A stretch of 64,000 bases of DNA from Methanoregula sp. UBA154 (lineage in GTDB: Archaea; Halobacteriota; Methanomicrobia; Methanomicrobiales; Methanospirillaceae), in contig DAPW01000017.1 in the NCBI GenBank assembly GCA_002502245.1, positions 47,020 through 111,019 on the forward strand, given 5' to 3'. Below the pieces are notes generated by a model that worked only from the letters and a program-made list of their open reading frames with translations, searched no databases and was not told the origin of the DNA. Position 1 is the stretch's first letter. The number at the start of each line of letters is the position of its first letter. A program made the position numbers and the translations under genes. This document shows positions 17,533-24,963 of the stretch, in pieces.

Positions 17533-18024
17533 TTACAGGTACGACAATACCAGCGGTTCTTCGATTATCTTGTAGGTCTTGCCGTTACTGGTGAGGTAGA
17601 CCTGCACAAAGTCGGTGCCCCGGGTGCCCTCGATGACAAGCTCGTCCCCGCGCCGGGGTTTCCGGTCGCCGTCGTTCATGAGCTGCTGGACCACCTGACC
17701 ATTGCTGAGGGTGACCTTCATCATGATATTCTGGACAGCCACCTCGCCCTTCCCGCCATTATAGAGAAGGTGGATGGATGAGTCAGGCCGCTGTTTGGAA
17801 AGTACAAGATCCACGAATTGCTCTTCGGGCAGCGTTTCAACCGGTATGGGTGTGGGGATGACCGTGGTTACGGAGGTCGTGAGAGGCGGAGATGTGGGGG
17901 GGGCGGTGGTACCGGCGGTTTTGATCCCGGCCCCTGTCGGGCTGGTGCAACCGGCAAGGAGCGCACATAGTATCAGCCCAAAGAAGACCATGATGAGAGT
18001 TTTCTGCATACAGAGTGCTTTCAT
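17533..18024 (-). CDS. Secreted lipoprotein, unknown function
   Basis: A 163-residue protein with an N-terminal hydrophobic stretch (LIMVFFGLILCALLAGC) ending in a lipobox-like LAGC, so the cysteine is probably lipid-modified and the rest is outside the membrane. A Thr/Pro-rich linker (about residues 37-65) leads to a small beta-rich domain (VQNIMMKVTLSNGQVVQQLM, VQVYLTSNGKTYKII). The frame starts MKALCMQK; the second methionine is an alternative. Such Thr/Pro-linked lipoproteins are common in Methanomicrobiales envelopes. It is transcribed away from the downstream RDD gene. Function not recognised. Confidence 0.78.
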   Translation of the reverse strand: MKALCMQKTLIMVFFGLILCALLAGCTSPTGAGIKTAGTTAPPTSPPLTTSVTTVIPTPIPVETLPEEQFVDLVLSKQRPDSSIHLLYNGGKGEVAVQNIMMKVTLSNGQVVQQLMNDGDRKPRRGDELVIEGTRGTDFVQVYLTSNGKTYKIIEEPLVLSYL

Positions 18025-18194
18025 TTTTGCGTATTTCTGGTTTGTGCTCGGGTACCCCGCGGGGGATAATTACGGTTTTCCGGTTTATTTCCAGCAGCGA
18101 CAGTTCCGGGCGCGCAAACAGCATAAAAAGCGGGATCGAACAGTTAAATTAAAAAGGACTCCGGATTAATTTTACCTATCAGGAGTCTAAGGGA

Positions 18195-18803
18195 ATGTTC
18201 TGTCCTAAATGCGGAAAAGAGACTGATGCATCCGGAAAATTCTGCCAGTGGTGCGGTGCGGATATTGCCGCGGTCCCGGCAAATCCCATTGTAACATCCG
18301 AAGAGGAGGAGTGCCCGGATATCGGTGTTTATGCAGGCCTTGGAAGGAGGTTTATCGCGTTCGTTGTCGATGCCATCATAATTTTACTCTTCGATCTGGT
18401 CGCGATGACCGTGCTCGGCCTCACCCGGGGTGTCCAGAACTCGTACTTCTATTTCGTCCAGCATGTGCCCGCACAGCAGCTGACCATCGAAGGAACTATG
18501 GGCGCTCTCTACGGATCCATAATCGCTGCCTTTGGCGTGCTCCTTATTGTGATCCCGTGGCTGTATTTCGCCGGGTTCGAGTCTTCCCGCGGCCAGGCCA
18601 CACCCGGCAAACTGCTGGTGCATATCGTGGTCACCGACATGGCCGGCAACAAGCCCACCTTTGCCCGGGTCACGCTCCGGCACTTTGCCAAGTTCGTTTC
18701 TGCCCTTATCATCTTTATTGGCTTCCTGATGATCGGGCTTACGAATAAACGGCAGGGGCTCCATGACCGGATCTCCGGCTGCCTTGTTCTCCTCCAGGAC
18801 TAA
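18195..18803 (+). CDS. Zinc-ribbon RDD-family membrane protein
   Basis: A 202-residue protein. The first 30 residues are a zinc ribbon (FCPKCGKE, then FCQWCGAD). The rest is an RDD domain: GRRFIAFVVDAIIILLFDLV (first helix with the R and D), a second helix around AFGVLLIVIPWLYF, the loop GQATPGKLLVHIVVTD typical of the family, and a last helix (FAKFVSALIIFIGFLMIGLT) before the KRQGLHDRISG signature. RDD proteins are membrane proteins of mostly unknown transport role; a cytosolic zinc ribbon fused to RDD recurs in archaea and bacteria. Transcribed divergently from the lipoprotein. High confidence in domains, none in function. Confidence 0.88.
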   Translation: MFCPKCGKETDASGKFCQWCGADIAAVPANPIVTSEEEECPDIGVYAGLGRRFIAFVVDAIIILLFDLVAMTVLGLTRGVQNSYFYFVQHVPAQQLTIEGTMGALYGSIIAAFGVLLIVIPWLYFAGFESSRGQATPGKLLVHIVVTDMAGNKPTFARVTLRHFAKFVSALIIFIGFLMIGLTNKRQGLHDRISGCLVLLQD

Positions 18804-18883
18804 AACACTTTCATACCATTTTTCTTTTTAACAAGGATTGTCTGACAGTGGACATCCTCTGTGGAGATTAAATCCGTTACCAA

Positions 18884-19150
18884 TTAAAAAAAAGGATCAC
18901 GATGTCTGACTTTCATCCCGAGCAGGATGAGGATCAGGACGAACGTGATCACGTTTGCCGCAATAATCGGCATTGAACCGGTCCACAATCCGTAGAAAGT
19001 CCAGAGAAGGATACCCAAGGCGAAGAGGAGGAGCATGGCAAGCGAGAGGTCACGCGTCTCTCTGAGCTTCCATGCCCGGAGAACCTAGGGTACAAAGGAC
19101 AGGGTTGTGAGGGCGCCTGCAATATAACCGACAAGAATGATTGTGTCCAT
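18884..19150 (-). pseudogene. SemiSWEET / PQ-loop sugar transporter with one in-frame amber codon
   Basis: From ATG 19148-19150 the frame encodes MDTIILVGYIAGALTTLSFV then P, a TAG at 19085-19087 (codon 22), and VLRAWKLRETRDLSLAMLL and onward through three helices (LLLFALGILLWTFYGLW, PIIAANVITFVLILILLGM) to TAA at 18884-18886, 88 codons in all. This is the expected length and layout of a three-helix SemiSWEET. The TAG stands exactly where the PQ motif has its glutamine, so a single CAG-to-TAG change explains it. TAG is also used as an ordinary stop in this window (the kinase at 15592-15594) and there are no pyrrolysine genes here, so a nonsense mutation is the likely reading; readthrough remains possible. 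Confidence 0.75.
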
Positions 19151-19309
19151 GATCTCTTTCGATAGTATGTATCCTTAAACAATTTGAAACCTGCAGGAAT
19201 CGACAGCCCTTATGGGGATCCAAGGGATCCAGCAGGTGAGGGTTCCTGCGAGATCGAGTCAGCGGCAATAAACCACGTCCACTGTTCCCACACGATAGAG
19301 AAAAAATGG

Positions 19310-19741
19310 TCAGAACATCACGCGGGGTGCATCACTTTCCCGCATATTATCTGCCATGGTCCAGAAATACGCTTCGCCATGGGCGACCCGGAACATGGCC
19401 AGTTCCCCGCCCGCTGGCGCTGCAGCCAGCAGGTCCTTTATCCATGGCCGGTCGCGGAAGAGCCGCTCCTCAAGGGCTTTGTCCTTTAGAAATTCAACCT
19501 TCCCGGCAACCCGCATCATCGTTCCCGCACCCTCGCCGGGTTTGAAGAAGCAGAGCTCCAGCTTCGGGTTCTTCTTCAGCTGGTCAAAGATCTTCTTCGG
19601 TGTCCCCGTATGATAGTAAAAACCGGTATCATCCGCAAACCACATCGCGAACGCCCTGACCCGCGGCTGATCTCCTTCGGCAGTAGCGATATAGGTCACC
19701 GGGTTCTCGGTTGCAAACTTCACGCATGCAGAAAAATCCAT
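19310..19741 (-). CDS. Pyridoxamine 5'-phosphate oxidase-family FMN protein
   Basis: A 143-residue split-barrel flavoprotein of the PPOX type. Characteristic segments are YIATAEGDQPRVRAFAMWF (first strands, with PRVR), GFYYHTGTPKKIFDQLKKNP (flavin-contacting loop), LELCFFKPG and MMRVAGKVEFLKD, then ALEERLFRDRPWIKDLL. These small proteins usually bind FMN or F420 and reduce or sense unknown substrates. Length matches the short archaeal/bacterial group. It is the last gene before the broken quinone reductase, both on the minus strand. Confidence 0.85.
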   Translation of the reverse strand: MDFSACVKFATENPVTYIATAEGDQPRVRAFAMWFADDTGFYYHTGTPKKIFDQLKKNPKLELCFFKPGEGAGTMMRVAGKVEFLKDKALEERLFRDRPWIKDLLAAAPAGGELAMFRVAHGEAYFWTMADNMRESDAPRVMF

Positions 19742-19799
19742 TCGCTCACCTCATGAGAATATACACGGGAGGGAATGAAAAAGGTTCGGGGAAGGTACG

Positions 19800-20399
19800 A
19801 GGGGGACGGTGGGAATCTCTTTCGGGTTATTTCCCGCACCGGATCGAGCCATACCCTGCATTGCTCCCCAGTACCGGTGACGACAATCCCAAACATTCTC
19901 CGCCGAAAAAATGGCAATCCGCAGAAAGCAACGAGGCAATCTTTCCAGATCCGTTCAAGCGGATCACCGAAGATCTTCTGCTCCCGTTCCGGTGGCGTGT
20001 GTGATGTATTGAAGACCTGCACTACCTTTGCCGCGAGGAGCCCGAAGGGAATGCTTTCACCGGCATCCGTTTCAACGAACCGGCAGCCAATATCCGGGCG
20101 GATTACGCGGTCGATCCAGCCTTTCAGGATAGCGCTGGCGGCATTCCCCACGAGTCGGGATGGGGGAACACGATCCCTTCCGCTGCCGCGATCTCCCGGC
20201 AGTGCCGGGCAATTGCCGGGGGAAGCGGGCGTCACGGGGGGATCTCGTTCACCAGAAGCAGGCGATCGAACTATCCCCGGTAGAGGTCATGGACGGTAAT
20301 GAGATGACCGGATTGCCGGCGCATAGGTGCCAGTTCATCCGCAATCGCGTGGTTGAAGGAACCCGGGTGTGGGTGGGCACTGATGACAGGGATCTTCAT
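19800..20399 (-). pseudogene. NAD(P)H dehydrogenase (quinone)/flavodoxin-fold gene, broken
   Basis: From ATG 20397-20399 the frame reads MKIPVISAHPHPGSFNHAIA, the N-terminal FMN loop of the NQO/KefF-type flavodoxin-fold family. In the same frame there is a TAG at 20271-20273 (after HDLYRG) and a TGA about 13 codons later (after LLLVNEIPP), then ARHCREIAAAEGIVFPHPDSW, equivalent to the conserved active-site segment; a further one-base shift near 20130 is needed to reach AILKGWIDRVI and KDCLVAFCGLPFFRRR. Two nonsense codons plus a frameshift leave no doubt that it is inactive. The 3' limit is approximate because the last open frame runs on to 19720 past the usual family end. It lies just downstream of the methyltransferase gene. 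Confidence 0.8.
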
Positions 20400-20406
20400 G
20401 GTTTCC

Positions 20407-21213
20407 TCATCTCCGGGCAACGGCCTTGAAGAACGTATAACAGAAGACACCGTCCGTTTCCGCTGTGCGGCAGAGGGCGGCAATGCCCCGTTCCCACGCC
20501 TCCTGATTCATCAACCCCTCTTTTTCCACTTCCCGGCCAATCCCCTCAACCATGGCGGTGAACGTTCGTTTCGTGAATCCTTCCACGAGCGCCGGGCGGG
20601 AGGAGTCGACATAGACCATCCGGGGCGATACGTGGACACCCACAAAGCCGGCGCCGCTCACGAGCGGGAAGAGCTGCCGCCCGATCAGCGCATTGCCACC
20701 CGCTTTCTGCTGGAGTTCCACCAGACAGTCAATTGCCCGGTGCGCATCCGCATTTATGGGATGGAAGAAGGTGGAACCGTGATCCCCCTCGATCACCGTG
20801 ATGGTCCCGTCTTCCTTCAGGAGCGGGCGGAGCTGTCCGAGCGCACGCTGCGGATCGGTAAGATGCTCGAGGACAAAACAGACAAAGATATGATCGAAGC
20901 TTTCCGGTAAAAACGGGAGGTGGAAGATATCCCCCTGCTGGAACACTACATTCGTGATCCCCTCGTCCCGGATCCGGTCCTGCGCCTGTTTTAAAGAATC
21001 CTTTGAGATGTCAACGGACGTGATCTGTGCTTCAGGGCTGTTCCGTGCAAGGATCACGGTCTGGGCACCGATACCGCAGCCGGCCTCGAGCACCCGGCAA
21101 CCCGCGGGGTAGTGCGTGTCATGGTGGAGGAGTTCCGTCAGTGTCTCTGCCTGGTCAGCAAGCCGCTCTGATTCGCGGGAGGAATAACCGTGCACATAAT
21201 GGTTCTCTGGCAT
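20407..21213 (-). CDS. Class I SAM-dependent methyltransferase
   Basis: A Rossmann-fold methyltransferase of 268 residues from the ATG at 21211-21213 (MPENHYVHGYSSRES). The open frame extends 45 codons further upstream without protein-like sequence, so the internal start is chosen. Motif I is VLEAGCGIGAQTVIL, the acidic end of strand 2 is ITSVDISKDSL, motif II/post-II is QGDIFHLPF, and SFDHIFVCFVLEHLTDPQRAL with LLKEDGTITVIEGDHG complete the fold. HGYSSRE with ER at the N-terminus resembles UbiE/COQ5-like family members in archaea. Substrate unknown. The next gene downstream on the strand is the broken quinone reductase. Confidence 0.86.
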   Translation of the reverse strand: MPENHYVHGYSSRESERLADQAETLTELLHHDTHYPAGCRVLEAGCGIGAQTVILARNSPEAQITSVDISKDSLKQAQDRIRDEGITNVVFQQGDIFHLPFLPESFDHIFVCFVLEHLTDPQRALGQLRPLLKEDGTITVIEGDHGSTFFHPINADAHRAIDCLVELQQKAGGNALIGRQLFPLVSGAGFVGVHVSPRMVYVDSSRPALVEGFTKRTFTAMVEGIGREVEKEGLMNQEAWERGIAALCRTAETDGVFCYTFFKAVARR

Positions 21214-21457
21214 AGAATGTTTCAGTTCTCCGTTGGGGTAGCCCGGTTGCAGAAACCTGCCGGATGATATTTGTTGTACGAAATAGGCGTTCAACGCACA
21301 ATAATGTACGTATGAGAGTATATTCTGCGGCACTCTGCCATGCAGCACACCGTGAAAGCGGGGAATTGTGAGATGTAGTCACGAGGACCATGCGTGGTGT
21401 TTGAAACGTGTACAAAGCTTGATTATTTGTCAGTGAAGAACATCAGGTTTGAAGCCT

Positions 21458-22693
21458 ATGCATATCATTCCGGGGGTAACTGCCCTTTCCGCTATCGCGA
21501 TTGTATTGCTGCTCATTGTACCGGTGGCCGGGGAGCCGACGGTTACCATCAGCGACTACGAGGTAACCCCGCAGGTGCTCATGCCCGGGGATCTGGGTAC
21601 CGTGACGGTCACAATCAGGAACACCGCATCAAGTGCCTCGTTCACTGAGAAGACAGGTCCGATATCCTCGGACACCTCAGGGACAACTACGGTTACTGAC
21701 ATCAATGTCTATATCGAGAAGGCACTCCTCGAAGGGAACGGCCTTGAGGTTGTCGGTGACAGCTACCAGCGTATCGGCGATCTCGGCCCGGGCCAGACCA
21801 TCCAGCTCACGTTCCTGATCCGGGCGCCGGCACAGACCGGGCTGTATTTTCCGGAAGTCTGGATCGATACCCGAGGAGGCCGGAGCACCCGGTATCCGGT
21901 ACCGGTCAACGTGAATACCCCGATTGCGATAGCCAAAACCGCTGTGCTCGGAACCGCAGTGACCATTCCTGATGCAGTAAAACCCGGGGAGCAGGCTGTT
22001 GTCCGGCTCGACCTTATCAACAGCGGCGAGAGCGCCGCTGAACGGGTCATTGTCCGGATCGGGAATGCCAGTACATCAGTCAGGCCGAAGGGTGCGGAAC
22101 TGTACCATATCCGCAGTATTCCGGCAGGTGAAAACGAACCGATCGACATTACCCTTATCTCCGACAGGAAGGCAGAACCTGGTATCGCTACGGTGCCGGT
22201 TACTATCCAGTTCCATACTATTGACGGCATCGAGCATACGGAACATGCCACGATCAATCTCATGGTCCGGGGAGAGGTCGAGATGGGCATCGCTTCCATC
22301 GAGACGAGCCCGGAACGGATCGTATCCGGTGAGCCGTTCAACCTCATCATACGTGTCGAGAATGCTGGTACGGGGGATGCAAAATCCGTGAATGCACAGA
22401 TCGATCTCCCCTTCTCCGGCACCCGGGAGGCGTTCCTGGGTAAGATCAAACCGGGCAATGACGCCCCCGCTCTGTTCCGGCTCGGCGCTGCCCCGGCAGG
22501 GAATCATCCATACACCGTGACCATCTCCTATAATGACGAGTGGGGTGACCACACGGTGACACGCCCGCTCTCGCTTTCGGTTGCTCCGGCCGATTACAGC
22601 GGCATTATCATCGCGATCGTAATCCTCGTGCTCCTTGCGGGCGGGGTATGGTGGCTCTTCTTCAGGAAAAAACCGGGCAGGAAGAATGACTGA
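21458..22693 (+). CDS. Secreted, membrane-anchored CARDB/S-layer-like protein
   Basis: A 411-residue exported protein: signal peptide (ALSAIAIVLLLIVPVAGE), three repeated beta-sandwich units of CARDB/COG1361 type (VTISDYEVTPQVLMPGDLG, AVKPGEQAVVRLDLINSGE, SPERIVSGEPFNLIIRVENA, each with the N-x-G/S-turn of such domains), then a C-terminal membrane helix (GIIIAIVILVLLAGGVWWLF) and the basic tail FRKKPGRKND. The domains face outside. TTG at 21449 is possible, but ATG 21458 is nine bases after AGGT. It overlaps the permease gene by eight bases, so it is the extracytoplasmic partner of the FtsX-type ABC system that follows. COG1361 proteins next to MacB/FtsX pairs recur in methanogens. Confidence 0.85.
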   Translation: MHIIPGVTALSAIAIVLLLIVPVAGEPTVTISDYEVTPQVLMPGDLGTVTVTIRNTASSASFTEKTGPISSDTSGTTTVTDINVYIEKALLEGNGLEVVGDSYQRIGDLGPGQTIQLTFLIRAPAQTGLYFPEVWIDTRGGRSTRYPVPVNVNTPIAIAKTAVLGTAVTIPDAVKPGEQAVVRLDLINSGESAAERVIVRIGNASTSVRPKGAELYHIRSIPAGENEPIDITLISDRKAEPGIATVPVTIQFHTIDGIEHTEHATINLMVRGEVEMGIASIETSPERIVSGEPFNLIIRVENAGTGDAKSVNAQIDLPFSGTREAFLGKIKPGNDAPALFRLGAAPAGNHPYTVTISYNDEWGDHTVTRPLSLSVAPADYSGIIIAIVILVLLAGGVWWLFFRKKPGRKND

Positions 22694-23900
22694 GACGCTG
22701 GTCCGGCTGCGGCTCTCCTTTTTCCTGGGCCTCCGATCACTCCAGCGCGGCAACATCGGCAGCCTCGTCATGACGGTTGTGATCATCGGTATGGTCTTCA
22801 CAAACATGATCTTCTTACCCTCCGTTATCACCGGTGCGATCAAGTTGTTTGAGCAGCAGACGATCGAGTTCCAGTCCGGCAACATCATCATCGAACCCAA
22901 AGAGAATGCGGAATTTATCGATGACCTTGAAGACCTCCTCGCCCGGGTGAATCGGGTGCCGGGAGTCCTTCGGGCTGCACCCCATAACGATATCGGGGGT
23001 GTCATGAAGTTTAAAGGAAGCCGCCTCCCGGGAAGCATCATCGCCATCCGCCCGCATGACGAAGTCCTGGTGACCGGCATTTCCAGAATGATGAAAGAAG
23101 GCCAGTACCTGGGGGAGGGCGATACCGGCGTTATCGTCATCGGCAGGCTCGTTGCAGGGCATGAGGACAAGTCCGAGGACCTGATGCCCTCGCTCGGCGG
23201 GGTCACAACAGGGGATTCCATTGACGTGGAATATACAAACGGCGTGACCCGCACGTACCGTGTGAAAGGAATCTTTGAGACCAAGTCGTATATGGTTGAC
23301 CCGCTCGTCTTCATAACGTGGGAAGAGCTGGAGAGCGTCAGGGGACAGCCCATTGACCAGGCGACGAGCGTCCTGATCCGGACCGTCCCGGGAGAAGACG
23401 AGAATGAGGTAAAGTTGTCCTTAATCGGCATGGGCATCCAGGAAGAGATCAAGACATGGCACGACCTGCTGGGAAAGGCCTTTGCCGAGGTTGTCCAGAG
23501 CTATGCGGTCATCAATAACATCTCAACGGCAGTCAGCATCGTGATAGCCATCGTGGTCATCTTCATCGTCATCATGATCAAGACCCTGAACAACCGGCGC
23601 CAGATTGGCATTTTAAAAGCGATAGGGATCCACAGGACAACAATCACCTTCAGCTATGTCTTCCAGGTGATCATCCTTGCAATCATGGGCATCATCTTTG
23701 GCCTTATGATCCTGTTTGCCCTTGACCGGTATTTTACTGTGTATCCCATCGTATTTCCCGATGGAGATATCCGTCCCGCGTTTACCATCGCGGACATTGT
23801 GTCCAATGCGGTGCTCCTCTTTATTGCATCTGCCGTTGCCGGTTTTATTCCGGCATGGCAGATCGCAAGAGAGGATATCCTCACCGCAATGAGGGGATGA
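22686..23900 (+). CDS. ABC transporter permease, FtsX/MacB type
   Basis: A 404-residue permease starting at the ATG inside the end of the previous gene. One N-terminal helix (LVMTVVIIGMVFTNMIF) is followed by a large extracytoplasmic MacB_PCD-like domain (residues about 45-260) and three C-terminal helices (AVSIVIAIVVIFIVIMIKTL; VIILAIMGIIFGLMILF; VLLFIASAVAGFIPAW). The FtsX signature NNRRQIGILKAIGIHRTTI and the closing PAWQIAREDILTAMRG, which contacts the ATPase, are present. Four-helix MacB-type systems do not move substrate through a pore but transmit force to periplasmic partners. The ATPase gene starts two bases after its stop. Confidence 0.9.
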   Translation: MTETLVRLRLSFFLGLRSLQRGNIGSLVMTVVIIGMVFTNMIFLPSVITGAIKLFEQQTIEFQSGNIIIEPKENAEFIDDLEDLLARVNRVPGVLRAAPHNDIGGVMKFKGSRLPGSIIAIRPHDEVLVTGISRMMKEGQYLGEGDTGVIVIGRLVAGHEDKSEDLMPSLGGVTTGDSIDVEYTNGVTRTYRVKGIFETKSYMVDPLVFITWEELESVRGQPIDQATSVLIRTVPGEDENEVKLSLIGMGIQEEIKTWHDLLGKAFAEVVQSYAVINNISTAVSIVIAIVVIFIVIMIKTLNNRRQIGILKAIGIHRTTITFSYVFQVIILAIMGIIFGLMILFALDRYFTVYPIVFPDGDIRPAFTIADIVSNAVLLFIASAVAGFIPAWQIAREDILTAMRG

Positions 23901-23901
23901 T

Positions 23902-24594
23902 ATGATAAAAATTACCGGTCTTGAAAAGATCTACCGCCTCGGGGTGGTTGAAGTGCCGGCCTTGCGGGGCTTAAGCTTCGAGATCCACCGGGGCGACTTC
24001 CTCGGGCTGATGGGACCGAGCGGGAGCGGCAAGTCAACCCTGCTCCACCTGCTCGGTCTTCTCGACTTCCCCACTGCCGGCACGATCGAGATCGACGGTG
24101 TCGACGTTGCCGGGTTGGACGATGACGAACGGACCGATTACCGGCTCCGGAAGATGGGGTATATCTTCCAGGACTATGCGCTCGTGGCAGAGCTGACGGT
24201 ACTCGAGAATGTGATGCTCACCGCACTGGCACAGGGAAAAACGGAGAGCCAGGCTGGCGAGGCAAGCCGGGACGTGCTCTCAATCGTAGGCCTCTCCAAC
24301 CGCCTCAATCACCTGCCAAAAGAGCTTTCAGGTGGCGAACAGCAGCGGGTGGCGATTGCCCGGAGCATGGTGAACCGTCCCATCATCCTCTTTGCCGATG
24401 AGCCCTGTGCCAACCTTGATACGGCAAACTCTCAGGCAGTTCTGGACCAGTTCCACACCATCAACGAGGAACTCAGCCAGACCATTGTCATGGTCTCGCA
24501 CGAGGAGTGGCATAAGGAGTACTTCCATCGGATCGTGTACCTGAAGGACGGACAGATCGAGCGCGAGGAAGATCGCCATCATCACGGGGATTGA
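23902..24594 (+). CDS. ABC transporter ATP-binding protein, LolD/MacB type
   Basis: A 230-residue ATPase: Walker A GPSGSGKST near residue 39, Q-loop YIFQDYALVAELTVLENVML, signature LSGGEQQRVAIARS near residue 140, Walker B IILFADEPCANLD and H-loop MVSHEEWHKEYF. It powers the preceding permease. The order exported protein, permease, ATPase with 8-base overlap and 1-base gap is a clear operon. The tail REEDRHHHGD is histidine-rich, unremarkable. No obvious secreted substrate gene is beside the operon. Confidence 0.94.
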   Translation: MIKITGLEKIYRLGVVEVPALRGLSFEIHRGDFLGLMGPSGSGKSTLLHLLGLLDFPTAGTIEIDGVDVAGLDDDERTDYRLRKMGYIFQDYALVAELTVLENVMLTALAQGKTESQAGEASRDVLSIVGLSNRLNHLPKELSGGEQQRVAIARSMVNRPIILFADEPCANLDTANSQAVLDQFHTINEELSQTIVMVSHEEWHKEYFHRIVYLKDGQIEREEDRHHHGD

Positions 24595-24626
24595 GTAAAC
24601 GGAAAGATGTGCCTGAAAAAGAAAAG

Positions 24627-24698
24627 GCCAGGGCCGAGATTCGAACCCGGGTCGGAGGATCCACAGTCCTCTAGGATAACCAACTACCCCACCCTGGC
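24627..24698 (-). tRNA. tRNA-His (GTG)
   Basis: On the minus strand the acceptor GCCAGGG (5' end at 24698) pairs with CCCTGGC; the anticodon loop CTGTGGA within GAGGA/TCCTC gives GTG. The base following the acceptor at 24626 is C, as expected for the tRNA-His discriminator that pairs with G-1, and G-1 itself is not encoded. No CCA encoded, no intron. Confidence 0.95.
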
Positions 24699-24963
24699 AG
24701 ATGTCCTTTTTACATTGGCAACGGACGCTGATTAATGTATCCGTGCCGGGTTGTCGCGGTAAGGGAGGGGGTGAAGACCTCTGGGAGGCGGAAGCCGGCA
24801 CCATGAGGCGATTATTAATAGGGTAGTGCGTCCATTACATATCAGGTGGCTCTGAACATAATTCCCCGGTAGTAAGGCGCGGTACGGTACATATCGCTGC
24901 ACCGGGAGCCGGGATTAATCAGGATCCCATTTTCAGGGCGGGAATACACGGAGGGGGCGAGAT

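Noticed and set aside
18884..19150. Amber codon as pyrrolysine
   Set aside because: Pyrrolysine occurs in methylamine methyltransferases and needs pyl genes that are not seen here. The replaced residue is a Gln one base away from TAG, so a nonsense mutation is simpler.
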